Assembly: GCF_030547245.1 (NCBI RefSeq)
Contig: NZ_JAUOQT010000001.1
Span: 186,001 to 250,000 of the forward strand
DNA from: Oceanihabitans sp. 2_MG-2023
GTDB taxonomy: Bacteria > Bacteroidota > Bacteroidia > Flavobacteriales > Flavobacteriaceae
Direction of reading: 5' to 3'
Length of the DNA stretch: 64,000 bases
The notes beneath the pieces are model-generated. The model saw only the letters and a list, made by a program, of their open reading frames with translations. It was not told the DNA's origin and did not search any database. The first letter of the stretch is position 1. Every line of letters starts with the position of its first letter. Both the position numbers and the translations under genes were made by a program. Shown here piece by piece: positions 10,141 through 18,929 of this stretch.

Positions 10141-12447
10141 TTAAATTTTTACCAAATTATTTGGTGAAACAGTTATTGGATTATCATTTACAAGAATGTT
10201 TAAATCTGTATTTCCTTCTAACTCGAAAGTAGTTTCTGCTTGCGATACATTTACTTTTAAAATTTGATCTCTAAAATTCACTTTAAACGAGTATGCATCC
10301 CATTCTTTAGGAATACGAGGTTCAAAATGTAGCATATCCTTTTTAACACGCATACCACCAAAACCTTCCACAATACTCATCCAGGTTCCAGCCATACTTG
10401 TAATATGTAGACCTTCTTCAACTTCTTTATTATAGTCATCTAAATCCAAACGAGAAGTACGCAAATAAAATGTATACGCTTGGTCCATTTGATCTAATTT
10501 AGCTGCTTGAATACTATGCACACAAGGTGAAAGTGAACTTTCATGCACAGTAAATGGTTCGTAAAAATCGAAATGACGTTTTAATTCTTCGGTAGAAAAT
10601 TGATCTTCAAAAAAGTACAATCCTTGTAAGGTATCTGCTTGTTTGATGTAAGGCGAACGCAAAATACGATCCCAACTCCACTTTTGGTTTATTGGTCTAT
10701 CGGCTTTTGGTAAATCTGCTACAGTAATTAATTCTTTATCTAAAAAACCATCTTGTTGTAAGTACACTTGATGTTTTTCCGAATATGGAAAAAACATATT
10801 ATCTGCTACTTTTTTCCAAGCATGAAGCTCCTGATCTGTAATTTTTGTTTTACCAGAAATACGTAAATAATCGTCGTGATGACCTTCTTTTACTTTCTCG
10901 ATATTTTCTAATGCGTAATCAATGCACCATTTAGCTAAATAGTTGGTGTAAAAATTATTATTGATGTTGTTTTCATATTCGTTAGGACCAGTAACACCTA
11001 AAATAACATACTTGTTTTTATCTGTAGAAAAAGTGGCACGTTGTTGCCAAAATCTAGCAATTCCGATAAGGACTTCTAACCCCATTTCTGGAATATAACT
11101 GTAATCTCCTGTGTAGCGATAGTAGTTAAAAATAGCGAAAGCTATGGCTCCATTTCTATGAATTTCTTCGAAAGTAATTTCCCATTCGTTATGGCATTCT
11201 TCCCCATTCATGGTTACCATTGGATATAATGCCGCTCCATTTTTGAAGCCTAATTTTTGAGCATTTTCTATCGCTTTTTCTAAATGGTTATAACGGTATT
11301 CTAACAAACTTCTTGCAACTTTCTGGTCTTTAGTTGCCATATAAAAAGGGATGCAATATGCTTCGGTATCCCAATAGGTACTTCCTCCATATTTTTCTCC
11401 AGTAAATCCTTTTGGACCAATATTTAAAGTCGAGTCTTTTCCTAAATAGGTTTGGTTTAATTGAAAAATATTAAAACGAATACCTTGTTGTGCTTTTACA
11501 TCACCATCGATGGTAATATCTGACATTTCCCAGATTTTAGACCAAGCTTCTTTTTGATTATTTAAAAGGGCACTGAATCCTAAATTGGAAGCAGTATCTA
11601 GAGCTTTTTTAGCAGCTATCACTAATTGATTTTTATTGTGATTTCTATCTACTGTATAACCACCAAATTTTTGAATGCTAGCAGTTTGGTCTGTATTTAC
11701 AGAAACGACATATGTGAATGCTATAGAATTTTCTTGTTTATCTATTTCTGGAACCTGCTCTTGTTTTGTATTATTTACAAAAACCGAAGACTGCATAAAT
11801 GTACAGGTATGGAAAGCCGTTTTCATGGTTTTTGCTTCAATAAACGCTTGCTCGTTTTCTGTACTTACGTTTAAAGTATCCCAAAATTGGTCGTCCCAAT
11901 TGGTATCTTCATTAGTAATTCCGGCATCTAAATACGGTTGAAATCTAATGGTAGCTTCTCCGTTTAAAGGTGTTACTTGGTAATTAATCGCTCCAATTTC
12001 GTCTAAATCTAAACTTAAAAAACGAAGCACTTTTACTTCTACTTCTAATTTATTTTGAAGGATTGCAGTAAACGATCTAGATAACCAACCTTCTTTCATG
12101 TTAAGCTCTCTTTTAAAATTAGAAACTGAAACACAAGTATTTAAATCTAGTTGTTCGCCATTAATTTCGACATGAATACCAATCCAATTTGGTGCATTTA
12201 AAACTTTTGCAAAATACTCTGGATAGCCATTTTTCCACCAACCAACTCTGGTTTTGTCCGGATAATAAACACCTGCAATGTAGCTTCCTTGAAAGGTTGG
12301 ACCTGAATAATGCTCTTCAAAATTAGCACGTTGTCCCATAGCTCCATTACCTATGCTGAATAAACTTTCAGATGATTTAACGCGATCTGCATCAAAACCT
12401 TCTTCAATTATAGACCAATTGTCTGGTTGTATATAATCTTGATTCAT
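10141..12447 (-). CDS. Maltose phosphorylase-like GH65 enzyme
   Basis: A family 65 glycoside phosphorylase: maltose plus phosphate gives glucose and beta-glucose 1-phosphate in the cytoplasm. I chose the ATG at 12447 (768 aa, MNQDYIQPDNW) rather than a TTG 21 nt upstream, because the N-terminus WSIIEEGFD is the family's usual start and an A-rich leader precedes it. The general acid is E490 in GVTGPNEYE. WDTEAYCIPFY and the phosphate-loop HESSLSP are visible. No signal peptide is present, as expected. The next upstream gene is pgmB, whose product uses beta-glucose 1-phosphate, which supports maltose phosphorylase over trehalose or kojibiose phosphorylase. Confidence 0.9.
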   Translation of the reverse strand: MNQDYIQPDNWSIIEEGFDADRVKSSESLFSIGNGAMGQRANFEEHYSGPTFQGSYIAGVYYPDKTRVGWWKNGYPEYFAKVLNAPNWIGIHVEINGEQLDLNTCVSVSNFKRELNMKEGWLSRSFTAILQNKLEVEVKVLRFLSLDLDEIGAINYQVTPLNGEATIRFQPYLDAGITNEDTNWDDQFWDTLNVSTENEQAFIEAKTMKTAFHTCTFMQSSVFVNNTKQEQVPEIDKQENSIAFTYVVSVNTDQTASIQKFGGYTVDRNHNKNQLVIAAKKALDTASNLGFSALLNNQKEAWSKIWEMSDITIDGDVKAQQGIRFNIFQLNQTYLGKDSTLNIGPKGFTGEKYGGSTYWDTEAYCIPFYMATKDQKVARSLLEYRYNHLEKAIENAQKLGFKNGAALYPMVTMNGEECHNEWEITFEEIHRNGAIAFAIFNYYRYTGDYSYIPEMGLEVLIGIARFWQQRATFSTDKNKYVILGVTGPNEYENNINNNFYTNYLAKWCIDYALENIEKVKEGHHDDYLRISGKTKITDQELHAWKKVADNMFFPYSEKHQVYLQQDGFLDKELITVADLPKADRPINQKWSWDRILRSPYIKQADTLQGLYFFEDQFSTEELKRHFDFYEPFTVHESSLSPCVHSIQAAKLDQMDQAYTFYLRTSRLDLDDYNKEVEEGLHITSMAGTWMSIVEGFGGMRVKKDMLHFEPRIPKEWDAYSFKVNFRDQILKVNVSQAETTFELEGNTDLNILVNDNPITVSPNNLVKI

Positions 12448-12576
12448 TTTATTTTGTTTGAGAATCAAGAATCAAGAATATAGACCACTTACTTTTTGAC
12501 TACTTCTTTACTTCTTGATTATTTATTTTTTATGGAAAGGATGAAAACAGAAATTGCAATTCTCCTTTCTATTATT

Positions 12577-13233
12577 TTATCTATTTATTAATTCTTGGAT
12601 GAAGCTATTTTCAATTTCGGTGAAATCTGAAAAAATATAATCTGCTTCATGCAATACTTCTTTTTTCCCAATACCAATGGATATCATATTTGCTGTATTT
12701 GCAGCTTGTACACCTGCTACAGAATCTTCGAATACGATACAGTTTTCTAGTTTTATATTTAAATGTTTTGCAGCAATTAAAAACACTTCAGGGTCTGGTT
12801 TTGCGTTGCTAACATCATTTCCATCTACAATAGCATTAAACTTTGAAAGTAAATTCACTTTTTCTAAAATTGGCCTTGCATTTTTACTGGCAGAGCCTAA
12901 CGAAATTGGTTGTTCTTTTTGTATTAAATAATTTAAAATTTTTGGAACATCTGGTAGAATTTCTTTGTCGTCCATTTTAGCGATATAGCTTAAATATTCT
13001 TCATTTTTCTTCAACATTAAAGCTTTGAATTGGGTTTCAGAAATAGTTTTATTTCCCCATGCTAATATTTTTTCTAATGATTTTACACGACTAACTCCTT
13101 TAAGTTGTTCATTTTGTTCGTGTGTAAAATCTATATCTATACTTTTAGCTAGCTCTTTCCATGCTAAAAAGTGATATTTTGCGGTATCTACAATAACACC
13201 GTCTAAATCGAATATAAATCCTTTTTTATTCAT
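12577..13233 (-). CDS. pgmB: Beta-phosphoglucomutase
   Basis: A HAD-superfamily mutase of 218 residues, the usual family length. It converts beta-glucose 1-phosphate to glucose 6-phosphate in the cytoplasm. The nucleophile D9 and acid/base D11 sit in FDLDGVIVDTAKYH. The motif SLGSASKNA and the metal site FEDSVAGVQAA are present. It starts 2 nt after the MFS transporter and is followed by the GH65 phosphorylase 129 nt on, forming a phosphorolytic maltose pathway. A phosphatase of the same fold is possible, but context and the conserved cap make PgmB the best call. Confidence 0.9.
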   Translation of the reverse strand: MNKKGFIFDLDGVIVDTAKYHFLAWKELAKSIDIDFTHEQNEQLKGVSRVKSLEKILAWGNKTISETQFKALMLKKNEEYLSYIAKMDDKEILPDVPKILNYLIQKEQPISLGSASKNARPILEKVNLLSKFNAIVDGNDVSNAKPDPEVFLIAAKHLNIKLENCIVFEDSVAGVQAANTANMISIGIGKKEVLHEADYIFSDFTEIENSFIQELINR

Positions 13234-13235
13234 TT

Positions 13236-14609
13236 TTAAATTTCTTCTGCTTGATATGTAATTGCATTTTTATTTGTGATTAACAAGTTGCAAAGCCCTG
13301 CAATTATTAGACTTATTCCTGCAACCGTCATGGCATTAATTGCCTCTTCTCCTAATAATCCGGAAACAAAATTAATTCCGCCTAAGGCTGCAATAATTTG
13401 TGGGATAACAATAAACATGTTAAAGATTCCCATAATAACACCCATTTTCTTTGGATCTACCGAACTAGATAACATAGCATAAGGCATAGAAAGAATACTT
13501 CCCCAAGCAAAGCCAATTAATACAAAACACCATTTTAAATTTTCTGGTGAAGTGTAGCTCATTAATAAGAAACCTAAACCTCCTAATATTAAAGAGCCTA
13601 AATGTACTAGCTTTCGGTTTATGCGTTTTTTGGAAGTATAAAAGGTTAATAAAAGTGCGAAGGCCATGGAAGACAATCCATAGACTCCCATAGCAGAACC
13701 TACAGCGTTTGAAGATTCTTGAAATGCTGTATTTGCGACTTTAAAAGCTTCAGCTTGAACAGCATTCGCCATGTTATATGCACTTTCAACTGGAGCTGGC
13801 GTATTAAATACATGCTCGGTAAGTGCTGGATTTGCCATACTCCACATCGTAAAAAATGCAAACCAAGAAAAGAATTGAATCACACCTAACTTTTTCATGG
13901 TTAGTGGCATGTTTCCAATATTATTTAAAATATCTGGAATGAATTGATTTTTCTTCGCTTTTTCTTTTTCGAATTCTTCCATGTCTTCTGGAGGATACTC
14001 GGTAGTAGTAAAAACGGTATATAAAATACTTACTAAAAACACAAAAGCTCCTATAGCAAAGGCTACTTTTACAGACATTGGGACCACACCTGAAGCAGCT
14101 TCATTACTAACTCCTAATTGAGAAACAAGCCAAGGTAAGTTACTAGCAACCCAAGTACCAATTCCTATAATAAGGGTTTGCATAACAAATCCGTAAGAAC
14201 GTTGTGATTCTGGAAGTTTATCAGCAACTAAGGCTCGAAATGGCTCCATAGAAATATTTATGGATGCATCGAGAATCCATAAAAACCCTGCTGCCACCCA
14301 TAGTGCTGGAGAATGTGGTACGAAAAACAATGCAATAGAACTTAAAATAGCTCCTATTAAAAAATAAGGTCTTCGTCTTCCCCATTTGGCACTCCAAGTT
14401 CTATCACTTAGATACCCAATAATTGGTTGTACTAATAAACCGGTTAGAGGTGCTGCAATCCATAATAATGGAATGGCATCTTTTTCTGCTCCTAATGTTT
14501 GAAAAATTCGAGACATAAAGCCTCCTTGTAGTGCAAATCCGAATTGAATTCCTAAAAAACCGAAACTCATGTTCCAGATTTCCCAAAAACCTAATGCGCG
14601 CTTTTTCAT
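13236..14609 (-). CDS. MFS sugar transporter (GPH/SLC45-like), probable maltose carrier
   Basis: A 457-residue inner-membrane protein with about 12 hydrophobic segments. It carries the MFS loop signature DRTWSAKWGRRRPY after the second segment, as in SLC45 or sucrose/maltose carriers, and a charged central loop near residues 205-225. It is expected to bring maltose or short maltodextrins from the periplasm to the cytoplasm by cation symport. It is the first structural gene of the minus-strand operon, followed 2 nt later by pgmB. Upstream lies an intergenic region with a long inverted repeat, and then the LacI regulator. The substrate is inferred from context. Confidence 0.85.
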   Translation of the reverse strand: MKKRALGFWEIWNMSFGFLGIQFGFALQGGFMSRIFQTLGAEKDAIPLLWIAAPLTGLLVQPIIGYLSDRTWSAKWGRRRPYFLIGAILSSIALFFVPHSPALWVAAGFLWILDASINISMEPFRALVADKLPESQRSYGFVMQTLIIGIGTWVASNLPWLVSQLGVSNEAASGVVPMSVKVAFAIGAFVFLVSILYTVFTTTEYPPEDMEEFEKEKAKKNQFIPDILNNIGNMPLTMKKLGVIQFFSWFAFFTMWSMANPALTEHVFNTPAPVESAYNMANAVQAEAFKVANTAFQESSNAVGSAMGVYGLSSMAFALLLTFYTSKKRINRKLVHLGSLILGGLGFLLMSYTSPENLKWCFVLIGFAWGSILSMPYAMLSSSVDPKKMGVIMGIFNMFIVIPQIIAALGGINFVSGLLGEEAINAMTVAGISLIIAGLCNLLITNKNAITYQAEEI

Positions 14610-14656
14610 TAATAGTATATTTTAAAATGAATACTATTCTGATAAGCTATTTACTT

Positions 14657-14697
14657 ATCAAAACTTATTGGTGAGAAATGAAAATATAAGTTTTGAT
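14657..14697. repeat. 12-bp perfect inverted repeat upstream of the glucan operon
   Basis: ATCAAAACTTAT (14657-14668) and ATAAGTTTTGAT (14686-14697) are perfect complements separated by 17 nt. They lie between the LacI gene and the MFS gene, 48-88 nt before the MFS start. A second pair, GATAAG/CTTATC, overlaps the left edge (14641-14659). It could be a leader hairpin or a regulator site. Confidence 0.55.
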
Positions 14698-14743
14698 TTG
14701 GGTGTAAAGATATAAAAGTTTTTAAATATTTTGTATTCTTTTT

Positions 14744-15784
14744 TTATTTGGTAGATTTTCTTTCTATTAATTCTGTTTCAATTACTACCGTTTCATAGAC
14801 ATCTTCTTCATCTTCTCTTTCTAAATTATTAATCAATAATTCGGCGGCTTTTTCGCCTATTTTTTTACCATGCTGACTTACGGTTGTTAAAGCTGGCACA
14901 GCGTGTTTAGACAATACTCCATCTGTAAAACCTACAATTTGTATATCCTCTGGTATTTTAAAACCTAACTTTCTTGCTACTTTCATTGCAGTAATGGCAT
15001 ACAACTCATTTACAGCAAAAACACCATCGATATTTTTATTGTTTTTAAATAAATTTTCTATTTCTATTTCTAAAGAATCTAGGTGGTCTTCGGATAATAA
15101 TTGATCATGTACTTTTAATATTAAACTAGATTCTGGACTCATTTTATGGTCTTCTAGTGCTTCTAAATAGCCTTGTGTTCTTAATTTTCCTACACTTACA
15201 TAATCCTTAGTAGTAACAATCGCTATGTTTTTACAACCACATTGAATTAGCTTATTTACTGCAAGCTTTGCACCTTCGGCATCATCTACTATCACTTTAT
15301 CACATTTTATATCGTTAACCACACGATCAAACATTACAATTGGCATACCTTGATTAATGGTTTCTGTAAAATGATGATAATCTTGCTGTTGTTGCGTTTC
15401 TTTGGCTATAGATAATATAAAGCCATCAATACTACCATTGGCTAACATTTCCATATTAATAACCTCTTTAGCAAAAGACTCGTTAGACAAACCTACAATT
15501 ACATTATAACCTCTTTTATTAGCTACTGCTTCAATACCACTAATCACCTTGGAGAAAAAATGATGCACAATTTCTGGAATAATTATACCAATAGTTTTAG
15601 TTTTTCTATTCTTTAAACTAAGTGCTATATTATTAGGTCTGTAATTATATAATTTTGCAAATGCTTGCACTTTTTGACGTGTATCTTCACTAATTTCAAT
15701 GCTATTTCTTAATGCTTTAGATACTGTCGAAATAGATACATCTAATTCTCTTGCTATCTGTTTTAAGGTGACTTTTCGTTTCAT
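14744..15784 (-). CDS. LacI/GalR-family transcriptional regulator
   Basis: A 346-residue DNA-binding repressor or activator. The N-terminal helix-turn-helix (about residues 5-27, VTLKQIARELDVSISTVSKA) and hinge are followed by a periplasmic-binding-protein-like effector domain (about 60-340, starting TIGIIIPEIVHHFF). It stands between the minus-strand catabolic operon and the divergent susC operon, so it is the likely controller of both. A palindrome of the LacI-operator type lies in the intergenic region. The effector (maltose or a derivative) is inferred. Confidence 0.92.
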   Translation of the reverse strand: MKRKVTLKQIARELDVSISTVSKALRNSIEISEDTRQKVQAFAKLYNYRPNNIALSLKNRKTKTIGIIIPEIVHHFFSKVISGIEAVANKRGYNVIVGLSNESFAKEVINMEMLANGSIDGFILSIAKETQQQQDYHHFTETINQGMPIVMFDRVVNDIKCDKVIVDDAEGAKLAVNKLIQCGCKNIAIVTTKDYVSVGKLRTQGYLEALEDHKMSPESSLILKVHDQLLSEDHLDSLEIEIENLFKNNKNIDGVFAVNELYAITAMKVARKLGFKIPEDIQIVGFTDGVLSKHAVPALTTVSQHGKKIGEKAAELLINNLEREDEEDVYETVVIETELIERKSTK

Positions 15785-15886
15785 AGAATTTATTAATTGC
15801 TCAAAAAAGGGAATATTTAATTACCAATGTAATAATTTTTACTTGTTTTTTATACAAAACCCTCATATTTTAAAAAGTTTTCAACA

Positions 15887-15900
15887 CGAAAACGTTTGCG
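15887..15900. promoter_or_regulatory. Putative LacI-family operator
   Basis: CGAAAACGTTTGCG is a near-perfect palindrome centred on AACGTT (its complement is CGCAAACGTTTTCG), the shape expected of LacI/GalR sites. It is 102 nt upstream of the lacI-type start and 107 nt upstream of susC. Confidence 0.65.
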
Positions 15901-15916
15901 CTAGTCTTTTCTTTTT

Positions 15917-15961
15917 TCGATGTTAAATCTTTACATAAAATTTACATAGTTTTAACATCGA
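15917..15961. repeat. 11-bp perfect inverted repeat in the susC leader
   Basis: TCGATGTTAAA (15917-15927) and TTTAACATCGA (15951-15961) are perfect complements with a 23-nt spacer, ending 46 nt before the susC start. It could form an mRNA hairpin or bind a dimeric regulator. Confidence 0.55.
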
Positions 15962-16007
15962 GAAGTGAAAATATAACAATTAAATTAATAACTAATTAAA
16001 ATATTTT

Positions 16008-18917
16008 ATGAAAACAAAACTAAATAGTTTATTGTTTTTTCTACTAATTTTCCCTTTGTGCATGGTAGCACAAAACACAGTAAAAGGAACAGTAACTGAA
16101 CAATCTTCCTCTTTACCACTTCCTAGTGTGAATGTGATTATAAAAAACACATCTAAAGGAACTGCAACAGATTTTGATGGATTATATGAAGTTAATGTTA
16201 ATAACGGAGACGTTTTAGTATTTTCTTACATTGGGTTTATTTCGCAAGAGATTGTTTATAACGGACAACAAACCATAAATATTAACTTAATTGAAGATAC
16301 TTCAAGTTTAGATGAAGTTGTAGTTATTGGTTATGGTACTGTAAAAAAAGAAGACTTAACTGGTACTACAGATTTAGTAACAAGTGATGACTTTAACAAA
16401 GGCCCTATTGTATCTGCACAATCCCTTATTAGTGGTAAAGTAGCAGGTGTAAATGTAACTTCTGGAAGTGGAGCTCCTGGTGATGGACAAAACATTACTA
16501 TTCGTGGAATAGGATCTTTATCTTTAACTTCAGAACCTTTATATGTTATAGATGGTGTGCCAATAGACAACTCTGGTGTTGGTGGATCTAGAAACCCATT
16601 AAACTTTATTAACCCAAATGATATTGAAACTTTTGTAGTTTTAAAGGATGCATCATCTGCAGCTATTTATGGTTCTAGAGCAGCTAATGGTGTGATACTT
16701 ATTACCACAAAAAAAGGAAAAGACAGAGACTTTAAATATAATTTTAGTGCCCAAACAACGGTATATAATCCTGTTGATGACATTGATGTTCTTTCTGCTT
16801 CAGAATTTAACGGGTTAATTAATGAGATAGGAAGTCCAACTCAAATTGGGTTACTAGGAAACGCGAATACGGATTGGCAAGATGAAATTTACACAACCGC
16901 ATTCGGTCAAGACTATAACTTTAATGCATTAGGAAGCGCTTTTGGAATTCCAATGAGAGCTTCAATTGGGCATTCGGATCATGATGGTATACTAAAAGGA
17001 GATAACATCCAACGTACAACTGGATCGATTAGTTTAACTCCTTCTTTATTAGATGACCATTTAAAAGTACAGTTAAATGCTAGGGCAGTTTATACCGAAA
17101 ACACTTTTGCTAATAGAGATGCTATTGGAAGTGCTATTGGTTTCGACCCTACTCAATCTATTTATGATTCAAGTTCTCAATATGCAGGTTACTTTGCATG
17201 GTTAGATAATGGTACTGGTAATCAAAATAACTTAGCTCCAACAAATCCTGTTGCATTATTAAACTTAGTAGACGATACATCTGAAGTTAGACGTTTTGTT
17301 GGAAATGCAAAATTTGACTATAAGATTCATGGTTTCGAAGACTTAACAGCTACTGTTAATTTAGGATATGATACTTCTAATAGTCATGGTAGAAAAATAA
17401 CTTCAGAGTTTATTCCAACTTCCGACGCAACTTTTAATGGAGCTAGAACAAGTTATATTCAAAATTCATTTAATAAACTTTTAGATGCTTACTTAACGTA
17501 CAATAAATCTTTTAAAGAAATACATAATTTAACTGTTGCTGCAGGACATGTTTTCCAATCTTTTGAATATGACAATTACAGTTACGATAGCGAAAACGAA
17601 GAAGATGGTGTACAATTCGAATTTGAAGACCCATCTAAAAATGTATTATTATCGTACTTTGGAAGATTAAATTACGATTATGATGGAAAATACTATGTAA
17701 CTGCTTCGTTAAGAGCAGATGCTTCTTCTAAATTAAACCCAGATGATCAGTGGGGGTACTTTCCTTCTGCAGCTGTAGCTTGGAGTATTCATAAAGAAGA
17801 TTTCATGGAAAATTCATTTTTTAACGAATTAAAACTTCGTGTTGGTTATGGTGAGATTGGAAATATAAATGGTTTAGGAGATTACGGTTTCTTAACGAGA
17901 TATTTAGGAAGTACAGATACTGCTAATTATCAATTTGGAAGTACTTTCTACCAAACCTACAGACCAGAACCTATCAATAAAGACTTACGTTGGGAAGTAG
18001 GTAAAACCTTTAACTTAGGTTTAGATTATGCTTTTGTTAATAGACGTATTTCTGGTTCTATTAATGCATATAGAAAAGAAACAGAAGATCTAATTGCTAG
18101 TTCTTTAGTAGATCCTTTTACCAATTTTGGTAACCGAATAGATGCCAACATTGGTAATATGGTAAATAAAGGTTTAGAATTTAATTTAAATGTAATACCT
18201 TTTAGAACAGATGATTTTGAGTGGTCTATTAACTACAACATATCTTTAAATGATAATGAAATCACGAAACTTTCTGTAGACCAACCAACTGGAGGCATTT
18301 CTACAGGAGTAGGAAATAATGTTCAGGTGCAAAGAGTAGGTGAAACTGCTAACAGTTTTTACGTATATGAACAAGTATATGACGAAAATGGAACGCCATT
18401 AGAAGGTGTATTTGTAGATAGAAATGGAGATGACGTGATTAATGATGAAGATAAGTATATTAAAGAAGATCCTTTTGGAGATATTTTAATGGGATTAAAC
18501 ACCAATGTAAGCTACAAAAACTGGGATTTGTCTATACAATCTAGAGCTAGTCTTGGAAACTACATGTACAATGATGTAGCTGCTAACAGAGGGGTTTTAG
18601 CGAATGCTACAAATAACAACATATTATCTAACATACACTCCGATTATTATAATACTGGTTTTACTATAATAGATGGAGACACTGCTTTAAGTGATCATTT
18701 TGTAGAAGAAGCGTCTTTCTTTAAATTAGATAATATAACACTTGGTTATACTTTAAACAAAATAAAAAACACCACTTTAAGATTATATGGATCTGTGCAA
18801 AACGTTTTTACAATAACAGATTACGACGGTTTAGATCCTGAAATAAATTTAGGTATAGATAATAATTTTTACCCAAGACCAAGATCTTTTGTAATGGGTG
18901 TAAACATTGATTTTTAA
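16008..18917 (+). CDS. SusC-like TonB-dependent outer-membrane receptor
   Basis: A 969-residue outer-membrane transporter for glucan oligosaccharides, energised by TonB. A signal peptide (1-22) is followed by a carboxypeptidase-regulatory-like domain (about 23-96), the TonB-box region EVVVIGYG (103-110), a plug (about 115-225, with NITIRGIGSL and YVIDGVPIDNSG) and a large beta-barrel ending in aromatic residues (VNIDF). Length and order are typical of SusC. It is the first gene of the plus-strand operon, 12 nt before susD, and diverges from the LacI gene. The substrate is inferred from the surrounding amylases. Confidence 0.95.
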   Translation: MKTKLNSLLFFLLIFPLCMVAQNTVKGTVTEQSSSLPLPSVNVIIKNTSKGTATDFDGLYEVNVNNGDVLVFSYIGFISQEIVYNGQQTININLIEDTSSLDEVVVIGYGTVKKEDLTGTTDLVTSDDFNKGPIVSAQSLISGKVAGVNVTSGSGAPGDGQNITIRGIGSLSLTSEPLYVIDGVPIDNSGVGGSRNPLNFINPNDIETFVVLKDASSAAIYGSRAANGVILITTKKGKDRDFKYNFSAQTTVYNPVDDIDVLSASEFNGLINEIGSPTQIGLLGNANTDWQDEIYTTAFGQDYNFNALGSAFGIPMRASIGHSDHDGILKGDNIQRTTGSISLTPSLLDDHLKVQLNARAVYTENTFANRDAIGSAIGFDPTQSIYDSSSQYAGYFAWLDNGTGNQNNLAPTNPVALLNLVDDTSEVRRFVGNAKFDYKIHGFEDLTATVNLGYDTSNSHGRKITSEFIPTSDATFNGARTSYIQNSFNKLLDAYLTYNKSFKEIHNLTVAAGHVFQSFEYDNYSYDSENEEDGVQFEFEDPSKNVLLSYFGRLNYDYDGKYYVTASLRADASSKLNPDDQWGYFPSAAVAWSIHKEDFMENSFFNELKLRVGYGEIGNINGLGDYGFLTRYLGSTDTANYQFGSTFYQTYRPEPINKDLRWEVGKTFNLGLDYAFVNRRISGSINAYRKETEDLIASSLVDPFTNFGNRIDANIGNMVNKGLEFNLNVIPFRTDDFEWSINYNISLNDNEITKLSVDQPTGGISTGVGNNVQVQRVGETANSFYVYEQVYDENGTPLEGVFVDRNGDDVINDEDKYIKEDPFGDILMGLNTNVSYKNWDLSIQSRASLGNYMYNDVAANRGVLANATNNNILSNIHSDYYNTGFTIIDGDTALSDHFVEEASFFKLDNITLGYTLNKIKNTTLRLYGSVQNVFTITDYDGLDPEINLGIDNNFYPRPRSFVMGVNIDF

Positions 18918-18929
18918 TAAAAAAGAAAA

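Noticed and set aside
10141-12468. Longer GH65 reading from a TTG codon at 12468
   Set aside because: The ATG at 12447 gives the family N-terminus, and the extra seven residues have no counterpart.
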